NCBI RefSeq assembly: GCF_052161655.1 | Contig: NZ_CP197418.1 | Coordinates: 3,534,001-3,598,000 of the forward strand | Length of the DNA stretch: 64,000 bases | Reading direction: 5' to 3' | DNA from: Novipirellula sp052161655 | GTDB taxonomy: Bacteria > Planctomycetota > Planctomycetia > Pirellulales > Pirellulaceae | Shown: positions 19,801 through 31,800 of the stretch, piece after piece | Layout: every line of letters starts with the position of its first letter | Numbering within the stretch: position 1 is the stretch's first letter | Notes under the pieces: generated by a model | The model's database searches: none | The model's input: only the letters and a program-made list of their open reading frames with translations | Told to the model about the DNA's origin: nothing | Made by a program: the position numbers and the translations under genes

Positions 19801-22800
19801 TTGTCTAACACGTTGCCCGATGGATTCGAACCAGGTGTGGCATTGCCTACACCGCCCGCTTCTTCGGATGTATCCATATCCGCCACGGCGACCGGTTGGT
19901 CTGTCCGTCCATCAATGGTGATCACCAGCTGCGTCGTCGACGCCAACCCAGCGGTGTCCTGCATCGTGTACGAGAATGTTTCCGAAAGCGAATCGCCGTC
20001 ATTGAGTGCTTCGACCGCAGCGTTGTCATTGTCCAGCGTGTACGTGTAACTTCCGTTGGCGTTAATCACCAACGAACCGTAGGTTCCCACCACCGTACTA
20101 CCGACGTTGCCCGACGTCGATCCTTGGACGCCGGTTGCCACGCCAGTCACTGTCTTGGTATCGCCCGTGTCGACGTCGGTGTCATTGGTGAGCACGTTGC
20201 CCGAAGGATTGGTTCCCGAAATGTTATTCAATATCCCGCTGGCTTCGGTTGCCGTGGCGGCGTTGGCCACAGCATCGGGGGCATCATTGGCACCCGTGAT
20301 CGTAACCGTGATCTCCGCAGTCGAGTCCGCGCCACTGGCGTCCTGGATCGTGTACGTGAAGACTTCCGACAGCGATTGTCCCGATGTCCGCAGTGCTTGG
20401 ACTGCGGAATTATTGTTATCGACCGTGTAGGTGTACGAGCCATCGCTCGCGATTTGAATCGAACCGTACGAACCGCTAACTCCCGTCGCGACCGACCCGG
20501 ATGCCACGCTCTGTGATCCTGCGGCAACTCCGACGACCGTCTTGGTGTCGCCCGAGTCCACATCGGTATCATTGCTGAGCACATTGCCGCTTGGATTTGT
20601 GCCTGCGCTACCGTTGCTTGTGCCGCCTGCTTCCACTGCGGCCGCATTGTCATCGACTGCAACCGGGTCATCATTTTGGCCCTGGATCGTCACGGTGACT
20701 TGCGTGGTCGAGCTCGCACCGTCGGTGTCCTGCATCGTATAGGTGAACACGTCCTGCAGCGTATCTGACGAAGTTCGCAGTGCCTGCACCGCCGCGTTGC
20801 TGTTGTCGACGTTGTAGGTGTACGAGCCGTTGGCGTTGATCGTGATGCTGCCGTAGTTTCCTGCCAGAGCCGAAGCCACATTGCCGCTGGCCGATCCAGC
20901 AGTGCCAACCACCACGCCCGTGACGGTTTTGGTATCGCCCGAATCGACATCGGTATCGTTAGTCAGTACGTTGCCGGTCGGATTCGTTCCAGCACTGGCG
21001 TTGCTATCACCACCCGCCTCGACGGCAACCACGTTGTCGGTGACTGCAACCGGAGCGTCGTTTTGTCCTTCAATCGTGATCACAATCTGAGTCGATGAAT
21101 ACGACCCGCCCGAATCCTGGACCGTGTAGGTAAAGGTGTCAGTGATCGTTTGCCCGGACGTTCTTAATGCCTGGACAATCGCGTTATTGTTGTCGACCGT
21201 GTACGTGTAAGCACCGTTGGAGGCAATGCTGATGTTGCCATAGGTCCCGGTCACCGAAGTGCCGACATTACCAGCGGCCGAAGCCACGGTGCCCGCCGCG
21301 ACGCCGGTCACATTGAGCGTATCGCCGGTGTCATATTCGATATCGTTGCTCAGCACGTTGCCCGACGGGTTGGAGCCCGCCGTTGCATTGGCAACTCCGC
21401 CTGCTTCGGTCGCAGTGTCGGTGTCGGCGACGGCAACCACGGCATCGTTGACGTCGGTGACCACGGTCGATGCGGTGGCTGATTCGCTCGAAAATGCCGT
21501 CGTGCTGCCCCCAACGCCTGGATCGGCATACGATGGAGAACCAAACGACGAAGCGGATCCCGTAGTCGTATCCCAAGCAACAAAGTCGAAGGTCGCGGTT
21601 TCGCCGTTCAGCGAATCGGGCTGGTAGCGAATTTGTGTCGACGCATTTAGCAGCAGTGCGGTGCTACCAGAAATCCCGCTAAACGACGTCCAAGTCGAGC
21701 CATCAGTCGAATATTGCCAAGTGCCGTTTCCGGTAAGTGCAGTGACCGCGATTCCCTTGGCCGCGCCCGCATCAACGTCGGCCCATCCGGCCGACGACAC
21801 GATCGAGTCGACGCTGGTGGGTGTGGAAGGAGTGTCCTCGTTGGTTCCCGACAAGCTGACGGTCGCGGAATCGGTGATCGTCGGAGCGTCGTTGACCGCG
21901 GTGACGGTCACCTCAGCCAACCCAACATCGGCGCTAAACTCGGTGATTCCGCCCGTGGCAGCGGTACTGACCTTGGTGCCTTCGGTTCCTGTGGTTTGAT
22001 CCCAGGCGACAAACGACACTGACGATGTATCGGCGTTCATCGCGTCAGGGACATAACGCAAGTAATCGCTCGATCGCAGCAGCAACGACGTGGTCGTGTT
22101 GACGGTACCGACATCGGTCCAAGACGAACCATCGAGCGAATATTGCCAAGTTCCATTGCCGCCGCTGATCGACTGAATTGCAATTCCTTCGCTCGGACTG
22201 GCGTCGACGTCGGTGATCCGATTGCCCGACAGACTGGCAATAATCGACGCGACCGTATCACCCGAGTTGCTGGTCTGGTCTTCGGTAATATCCGTCAGCG
22301 TGAACGTTTCCGAGTTATCGAGCTCGGGGGCGTCGTTGACCGCGGTCACGTCGATTGTGATCGTATTGGGGCTGCCGTCAAACGTGTTGCTCGCATCGGC
22401 CACGCTAAAGGCAATCGAAGCGTATCCCGCTCCGTTATCGTTGGCCGCCGGTATGAAGATCAGCTTGCCAGCGTTGATATCGGCGATCGTGATGACTTGC
22501 CCGGCGGTCACTGGTCCGCTGCCGGTCAAGTTGAGTGTTCCGGCGGCTGGTAACACGTCGATGCGTACGGCGCTGATGGATTCGCTACTGTCGACGTCGG
22601 TGAAGCCAAAATCCGCTGCTGCTAGCGTCAACGGAGTATCTTCGTCGATCGTCTTGGTTAGATCGGCCGCTTCGGGCGCGTCATTGGCACCCTCGATCGT
22701 GATCGTCACTTGAGTGGTGCTTTCCATGCCACCCGAGTCATTCATCGTGTACGTGAATACGTCTGTCAGTGTATCGCCACTGTTTCGCAACGCTTGCACG

Positions 22801-25800
22801 GCCGTGTTGGTGTTGTCGACCGTGTAGACGTACGCCCCGTTGGCAGCAATTTGTAGCGTGCCAAACGACCCGGTGACATTGCTGCCCACATTGCTCGATG
22901 CGCTGCCAACAGTTCCCGCTGCGACTCCGATGACGGTTTGTGTATCGCCGCTGTCGGGATCGGTATCATTGGCCAGCACATTGCCGGTCGGATTTGTCCC
23001 TGCGGTAGCATTGCCAACGCCACCTGCTTCGACCGCTGTGGCGTTATCCGTGACCGCGGCCGGAGCAACGTTGACTGCGAAATTGACCCCGAACTCGGAC
23101 GTGTTGCCGGAGCTATCGGTGGCGGTCGCAGTGATGCTGGCGCTCTGTGTCAGCCCGAGGCCGGTTACGTCCAGCGTGCCACTGAAGTTGCCGCTGGCAT
23201 CGGTGGTCAACTCGCCGAGGTATGTCTGGCCGCTGCCGTAGGCTGAGCTTTCATCGCTGATGAAAAACTCAACGCGCGAGTTGGCGAATGTGGCTTGGTT
23301 CGCGGCGGAACCGACGTAGCCAGTCAACAACAGATCGTTGCTGACAAGGTTAGCGGTGCCGACCACCGGAGAATCCATCAGCAAGTTAGCCGCGCCGCCC
23401 GTCTTCGCACCATCATTGGTCGTCGTGCCATCGTCGTTCAGATCGATGCCGATTCCCGAGTTGCCATAAATACTGTTGCGCTGAATCGTATTGCCGGTGG
23501 AAGTTCCAACGATTTTGATGCCACCCGAGACACCGTTTCCGGCGATTATGTTTCCGGCGGGTGCGGTCGTGCCACCGATCCGTGTATTCGTTGAGCCACT
23601 TGCGAGCCAGATACCAACGACTTGAACGGAGCTGAGTGCGGAGGTGGTCGTCGCACCGATCCCGATGCGATTGCCTTCGATTACGGTTCCATCTGCAGTC
23701 GGACCGATGAACACGCCGCCAGATGAATTAGTGCTGCCCGAGATCACATTTCCAGCGCCCGCAGCGGTCCCGCCGATTTGGACGTTGTCGCCCGATTGGT
23801 TAACCACTCCCCAGCGGCCATTTCCAAATGCGGTATCACCCGTCACATCCACACCGATGTAGTTGCCTTGAATGGTCGTGGTGTCGCCACCTGCGTTGAT
23901 CCAAATTCCGGCACCGCCATTGCCTGAGATTACATTGCGAGCTGACGTGGTTGTTCCGCCGATCGTGCTACCCGAACCACCAGCGATATAAATACCCCCC
24001 GTCGCGGAATTAGCAGCGCCGTTGGCAATCGCACCCGTGCCAGCCGCATCGGTGCCTATGAAATTTCCCTGAAACGTCGTGTTACTCGCAGCGGTGTAGA
24101 CGCCGTAATTTGTGTTCCCTGAGATCAGGTTTCCTGCACCCGCTGCGGTTCCGCCGATCGTATTGCCAGCCGCGGTGGAAGCGATGTTGATCCCCGCGTT
24201 ACCGTTACCCACCGCCGCGGTTCCGGTTGCGTTCGTGCCGATGTAGTTGCCTTGGACCAGGTTCCCGGTCGCCGCGGCGCCGGTGATATAAATACCGTCG
24301 TTGGTGTTGCCTGAGATGACGTTGCGGGCCAGTGCCGTCGTGCCACCGATCGTGGTGCTGCCGACATTGTTGATGTAGACGCCCGTGCTGTTGGCGATCG
24401 CTGCGGTTCCGGCGGCATCGAGTCCGATGGTGTTGCCGGCAACGAGGTTGCTTGTACCTTCGACAAGCACACCGTAGCTCGCATTGCCCGAGATCACATT
24501 GCCAGCACCGCTGACGGCACCACCCAACGTGTTGGTCGCGGCAGCGTTATAGAAATAGACGCCATGACGCGAATTGCTCAGCCCCGACGTTCCCGCGAGG
24601 TTGGTACCGACGTAATTGCCTTGGATCATGACGTTCATTGCGGAACTCGACCCACCGCCGTCGACGACAATTCCATCCGCGCCGTTACCCGAGACGACAT
24701 TGCGCTGCAGCGAGGTGGTTCCGCCGATCGACGTGCCAACACCGGCACTGGTGACATAAATTCCAAATCCGGCGTTGGCAACCTTGGCATTCCCAGCAGC
24801 ATTGAGTCCAACGATATTTCCGCTCAGCGTATTGTTGGGCGCAGCAACGTAGACCCCCATGCTCTGATTTCCAGAGATCACGTTGCCAGCACCGGCCACT
24901 GCACCGCCGACCGTGTTGCCACTCGCATTGAGCTGGATGTTGATCCCTGCGTTGATATTTGCAATGCCGCTCGTGCCAGCGGTGTTCGTGCCGATGTAGT
25001 TGCCCTGCACGAGATTCCCGGTCGCCGAGGCGCCAGTGATGAAAACACCGTCACTGGTGTTGCCGGAGATCACGTTACGGGCCAGTGCCGTCGTGCCACC
25101 AATCGTCGTGCCAGAGACATTGTTGACGTAGATTCCCGAGTAGTTAGCGATCGCTGCAGTTCCCGTAGCATTCAAGCCGACGGTATTTCCGACTAGCGTG
25201 TTGTCGGATGCACTCACATAGACGCCCGAACTGACGTTGCCTGAGATCAGGTTTCCTGCGCCACTGACTGCACCTCCAATCGTGTTTGCTGATGCGTTGT
25301 TGATCAGGCTTATCCCAAAGCGGCCGTTGCTAATCGCAGCGGTTCCTGCGGCGTTGGTACCAATGAAATTGCCTTGCAGCGAATTGCCGGTCGACGTAGC
25401 GCCACTGATGTAGATCCCATCGACTGAGTTGCCGGAGATCACATTGCGCGCCTCCGTTGTCGTGCCGCCGATCACGTTGTTGGCGGCGTTCAGAAGATGA
25501 ATGCCGTAGTTGTTGGCGATCGCGGCAGTGCCCGCTGCGTTCAAACCGATCGTGTTTCCGGCGACGGTGTTGTTGGATGCATTGACGTACACACCATAAG
25601 TCGAATTCCCGGAAATCACGTTGCCTGCGCCAGCGACGGAACCGCCAATCGCATTGTTAGTTGCACCGGCGGCAACGCTGACGCCGGCCGCCGTGTTTGC
25701 GACCGCAGCATCGCCCGCTGCGTTGGTCCCGATGTAGTTGCCTTGGAGTTTATTTCCCGTCGATCCGGATCCGCTAATGTAGACGCCGTTGGATGTGTTT

Positions 25801-28800
25801 CCCGAAATGATATTGCGTTCGTTTACGCTAGTGCCGCCGATCGTGTTGTTGGCCGCATGGTAGATGTAAACGCCGGTGCCGTTGGCGACCGCTGCGGTGC
25901 CCGCCGCATTGATTCCGACAAAATTTCCTGTAACCAGATTGCCGTCACTCGCGATGTAAACGCCGGTATTCGAGTTCCCCGAGATCACGTTGCCGGCACC
26001 CGCGGCACTGCCTCCGACCGTGACTCCGGTGGCGTTGGTGGTCAGCCCGACGCCCTTGATCAAGTTGGCAATTCCTGCGTCCCCCGCGGCATTCGTGCCG
26101 ATGTAATTGCCTTCGATCCGCGTCCCAGTCGAAGCCGCTCCGGTGACTAATACCCCATCAATGCTGTTGCCCGAGATCACATTTCCCGCACCGGCCGACG
26201 TTCCGCCGATCAGGGTGTTCGCGGCATTCAGAAGATAAACGCCGCGAGTATTCGCGATCGCCGCGTTGCCCGCCGCATTCAAACCGACCACGTTGCCCGC
26301 GACGGTGTTGTCCGAACTGCTGATGTACACGCCAGCGGTGGTATTGCCGGAGATCACGTTTCGGTCGCCCGCAGCCGAGCCACCGATCGTATTGTTGTTC
26401 GCGCCGTTGGTCACGTTGACGCCATAGACATTGCTCTGGCCGCTTGTTCCGTCGACGCTGGTGCCGAGAAAGTTTCCAACGATTGTGTTGTTGTCGCTGT
26501 TGTTGATCTCGACGCCGCTGCCGCTAAAACGATTGATCGCCAATCCGCGAATCGTACTGCCATCGGAACCCGCCACTAACTTCAATCCGCTTGCTCCCGC
26601 ACCAGTGTTGGTTCCGTCGAGCTCGATTTGCAGTACAGCGTTGCTGCCGTTGGTCGCCGTGTTGATACTCGATCCGGATTGCGTATACCCATCGATCGTG
26701 ATCGCTTCGGTGATACTCGGCAGCACACTCAACAGACCGATCGTGTGCACACCCGCACCCGCGATATTGAAGCTGACCGTGTCCATGCCCGCGGTGTTAT
26801 TCGCCGCGATGATCGCTTCGCGAAGACTGATCTCGCCATCGGTACCTTTGTTTGCATTCAGCCATTCAATGTCATAGCTGGCGCCAACCAGGATGCCGCT
26901 GTCGTTGTTGTCGGTCGCGGTGGTAACGACCAAAACGTTCGAGACGTCGATCACCGTTACCGCGATCGCTTGATCATCGGTAAGCGTGCCATCGCTGACT
27001 CGCACGATCACGTCATAGACATTGTCGCCGCCCACGTCCGCGGGCGATTCAAAGTCGGGAGCGGCGACGAAGATCAACGTGCCATCGGAGCTGTTGATAT
27101 TGAATTTCGCAGCATCCACGCCACCGAAGATGCTGTAAGTCAACGTTTGCGAAGGCAAGTCGGCATCGCTCGCCGTGACAATGGTGACGGCGGTCGAATT
27201 CTCGTCGACATTGATGTTGGCGGTGTCGCCGCCACCATCGCTGGTGATGACCGGGGCGTCATTCACGTTGGTGATATCGACGTTTACCGTGCCGAGATTG
27301 ATGTCAGTGCCACCTCCGGTGCCGGTATTGCCGTTGTCATTGACGCTGACCGTAATCGTGTCGGCATTGTCACCCGCTTGATTGGCTGTCGAGTGCAGAT
27401 ACTGGATGTTGCTGGCGGTATCGAGGTAGGTGTTCAAATCGGCCAGCGTACCGGTCATCGTCAATACGCCCGTGCCGCTGCCACCGACCGTGACTCCACC
27501 GCCACTGCTGGCTGACAAGTTGCCGCCGGTGGATGTCGTCAATGTTACAGTCAGGTCGCCGCCGCCCTCATCGACATCGCTCAAGTTGATTTGAGAAAGG
27601 TCGACGTTCCCCGACACGTCCTCGGTGACCGTGATGTCGCTTGGTAAACTGCCCGCGTTCGTCGGATCATCGTTAGTGGCAGTGATGTTGACGGTCATCA
27701 CACCTGTAATGAAATGGCTTCCACCCGTTCCCTGGTCTCCCCCGTTTCCATCCACGAAATACCACAGCAATTCGACCGAAGCCGGTGGCGAATCGCTGTT
27801 GTTTGCGTACGTGAATTGACGCAGCACATTGTTGACATCGGTTTGCGTGGGCGTCTCGCCATTCGAATCAGTGAAAGTTACAACGGCCAGACCCGGAGAG
27901 GTGAGGTCAATTGTCGCAACAATTTGGCCGTTTTTGTATAGCGATCCTGTGGACATCGTCAGCCCATTGCCATCGTTGAATCCAAAAACATCCTCGCCGT
28001 TGACCCCAACTCGGCGAACGAGAGCAATCGTGGATCCGCTGAAATTGTCTTGAGCACTTAATTCACGATCAAATACGCTGACGCTTGCGTCCAACACAAT
28101 CGCTGCGGAACCTTCGACATAGGTCGGATTCGCATCCACTAAATTGGCGGTTGGTGCAAAACTTGTATCGAGGCTGCCGTCTTCGTTGTACTGGTTCAAC
28201 AAGAAACCATTGTTTTGCATGTTGCCAGCAATGGAGATCGCTCCATTTCCGAGCACCTGCGCGCTGTACGCGTACTCATTGGTTGCGTTGGCCACGGTGA
28301 TGACCGTGCCCGTGGTGTTAAAGCCGGTGTCGAGGCTGCCGTCGGCGTTGTATCGTTGCAGCATCACATCGTTGCTGCCCATCAAGTCGGTGATGCCCGA
28401 CACCACGATCTTTTCTGTGGAGGTTAACGCGACACTATACGCTCGTTCGGTGGCACCCAAGTCCGAGGTTTGCAGCCCATCACCGTCGAACGAGGTGTCG
28501 AGCGATCCGTCGGTGTTGTAGCGAGCAAGTGCGATATCGAGATTCGCGGTTCCGGCCGCAATGATCTTGCCATCGGACTGTTGAGCCAATCCGCTAATCG
28601 TTTCGTCACCTACGCCAAAGTCGGTTGTCACCAGTCCGTCCGAATCAAAGCTGGTGTCCAGCACACCGCCGCTTGTTAAGCGCGCCAACGCAAATTGGTT
28701 GTTGCTTTTGCCGGCCACGACGATCTTGCCGTCGCTTTGAATCAGGATTGAATTGGCAACGTCGTCCGAACTAGCCCCGAAATCAATTTCGACTTTGCCA

Positions 28801-31800
28801 TCGCCGCTGAAGGTTGTATCCAGCGACCCGTCGGTGTTGTAACGCACCACCGAAAAATTGTTGCCGCCTGCATCGGTGTTTCCCAGCACCACGATCTTTC
28901 CATCGCTTTGGATGGCGATTCCCGACGCCGAATCGGTTCCATTGACGTCCGTGATCGCGTAGCCATCGCTATCGAAAGTCGTGTCGAGCACTCCGGTAGC
29001 AGTAAAGCGAGCAACGATTAAGTCGCTGTCTCGGGTCCCCGCAACCACAATCCTACCGTCGGCTTGCAACGCGACGTCCATTCCCAGTTCGCCCCCGCCC
29101 GCGTCCAGGGTCGCAATCCCGTCGCCTCCGCCGAACGTCAAATCGAGCGTTCCATTGGTATTGAAGCGAACCACGGTGATGTCGTTGTCCGTGAAGTACG
29201 ATGAACCGACCATCACGATCTTGCCATCCGCTTGCACAACGCTGTTGAATCCAAGGTCGAACAGGCTTCCGGGGATGGGGACCGTGGTGCTGCCATCGCC
29301 ATCGCTGCCAAACGTCGGGGCATCGTTGACCGCTGTGACGTCAATGTCCTTGGTGATGGCCGTGCTCGTTCCTCCGTCACCATCAGTGAGCTGAAACTCG
29401 ATGGTGCGAGTTAACGAGGAAGGAACGTCGCTGATGTTCTCGAAGGTGATGTTCTGGACGACCGCTTGCACGGCTGTCGCATCGGCGGAAGCGTTGAACG
29501 TAATCGCCAGTGGTGCACCACTTCCGCTCCACGTTCCGATCAACACTCCACCGTAGTAGACCTCATTCGGACCGGTCGTCATGCCGACGAGTCCAGCTGC
29601 CATGCCTTCGTTGTTGATGCGAATGCGATCATCACCGCTGCCATTGGCTGTAATGCTGATCGAAAGCACACCGCCGTCAAAGTCCGCCCCATCAGCATCG
29701 GTCACCGTTGCAGTTGCATCAATGAAAACCGCACCTGCGTTTTCGACGTAGGTGATGTTTCCGCCGCCAAATGTCACGACAGGATCGCTATTGATTGGTG
29801 CGATGGCAAAATTCGCCGCAAACTCGGACGTGTCGCCGTAGGCCATCTGATCATTGACGTCAACCTGTCCCGGATCATCGATTCTGGTGGCCGTCGCCGT
29901 TACGAAATCTCCAGCCGAGAGTGTGACGCCTGTCAGCACGACTCCGCTGAACGTGCCGTCGCCACTACCGTCCACGGTGACAGTGGTTGTGCCCAGATAG
30001 TAACGGCCTTCGCCGTGAGTCGTATCTTGAGTCCCCGAGGCGTTACCGTAGAACTCAACGTGGTACTGCGTATTCAACGCGCCGTCGGTATCCAGGGAAC
30101 CGGCAAGGGTTAGGTTCGTCCCATCCAACAAAGCTTCCGTGATCACCGGGAAGTTCTGTTTGTTGTTAGGACCGGTGTCGACGTCATCTGAGTCGTTGTC
30201 GGTGACACCGTCTCCACCAATGTCAATTCCCAACGCACCATTGGCGTAGATGCGATTTTGCAGAATCGAATTACCGATGCCTGCGGTTCCCCACAAACGG
30301 ATGCCGTTAGTGCTATGGTACGCAATCGTGTTTCCGGCACCATCCTTTGTCCCGCCGACCATGATGCCCAACGCGGATGACTGAATCGTAATGCCATAGA
30401 ATCCGCCGGTCAGGTCTGCCGTGCCCGTAGCGTCGGTGCCGATAAAGTTACCTTGTATCTGCGTACCGGCACTGCCAGTTTGGGTTACATTGATTCCGGT
30501 GACCGAATAGCCTCCGATAACGTTCGCATGGGCTGATGTCGTACCGCCAAACAGCGTATTGGCCGCGTTGCTGATGCTGACCGAGATAGAACCACCCGAC
30601 AATGCAGCGGTTCCTGCAGCATTGGTTCCAAGAAAGTTGCCGTATATCGTCGAGCCGGATCCATTGTTGATATACAATGTGCTTTGCCCACTAGCAGCAT
30701 TGATAACGTTGCCTTCTCCAGCTCCGATTCCACCAATCGCACCGTTAGTGACGTTGGATAAACTGACACCCGATCCCGTATTGACCAGACTGGCAGATCC
30801 GGCAGCGTTCAATCCGATCAGATTACTTTGGATTGTGATGTTCGCATCGGAGAAGGTTGAAATTCCATTTCCCGTGTTGGCGGAAATGACATTGCCAATG
30901 ATCGCTGTTGAAGTCGTCGAGGCAGTGTAAATCCCACTGCCACCGTTTCCAATTCCCGCAGTTCCCGCCTGATTTGTCCCGATGTAGTTGCCACGGATTG
31001 TGTTGTTCTGTGTGGTCGCCCCTGTGACTTCAATTCCGACTCCGGTATTGCCGGAAATCACGTTTCGATGTGCGGCAGTCGTGCCGCCTATCGTCGTTGA
31101 TCGTGCACCACTAAACAGCGAGATGCCGCCGCCATTGGCGATTGCGCTCGTTCCAGCGAGATTCAATCCGATGTAATTGGCAGCGATGACAGTCCCCGTT
31201 GTCGTCGTGCCATTGTTTCCATCGACAATGATTCCGTAAGTCGTATTGCCGGAAATGATGTTACCCTGTCCGCTGCCCGTGCCACCGATCAGAGTGTTTT
31301 GAGCTCCGCTAAAAACGACAATCCCGTGTCGCCCGTTGGCGATAGCCGTCGTTCCCGTTGCATCGGTTCCGATGTAGTTGCCGTAAATTTTGTTGTCGTT
31401 TGTGCTGCCGGCTGAACCGCTGAGTTCGATCCCATCCGAAGTGGCCCCGCTGTTACCGGAGATCACGTTACCTAACCCGAGCGTGCGGTCACCCCCGATC
31501 GTATTGTTACTCGCTCCGCCGCCGATCTTGATCCCATCGTTGCTATTGCCAAGCGCTGACGTTCCTGCCGCGTTGGTGCCGATGTAGTTGCTCGTTACGG
31601 TAGCCAAGGTGGTGCCGGTTTCCCACAGACTTATCCCCGCCAACGAATTTCCAGATACCACGTTCGCATCGATTGTGACACTCGACGAGTTGCTGATCAG
31701 CATGCCGTATCCGGCGTTGCCGCGGATCGCGGTGCCAGCGTTATCGGTACCAACGTAGTTCCCTCGAATGGTTGTGCCGCCGGCGTTGTACAAGTAGATA

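Noticed and set aside
12219..21999. Many plus-strand open frames antisense to the giant gene 1 repeats (for example 13656-14297, 21661-21999)
   Set aside because: They repeat with the same period as the minus-strand units and have unnatural compositions (runs of Ser/Val/Pro or Arg). They follow from the codon usage of the sense repeats.
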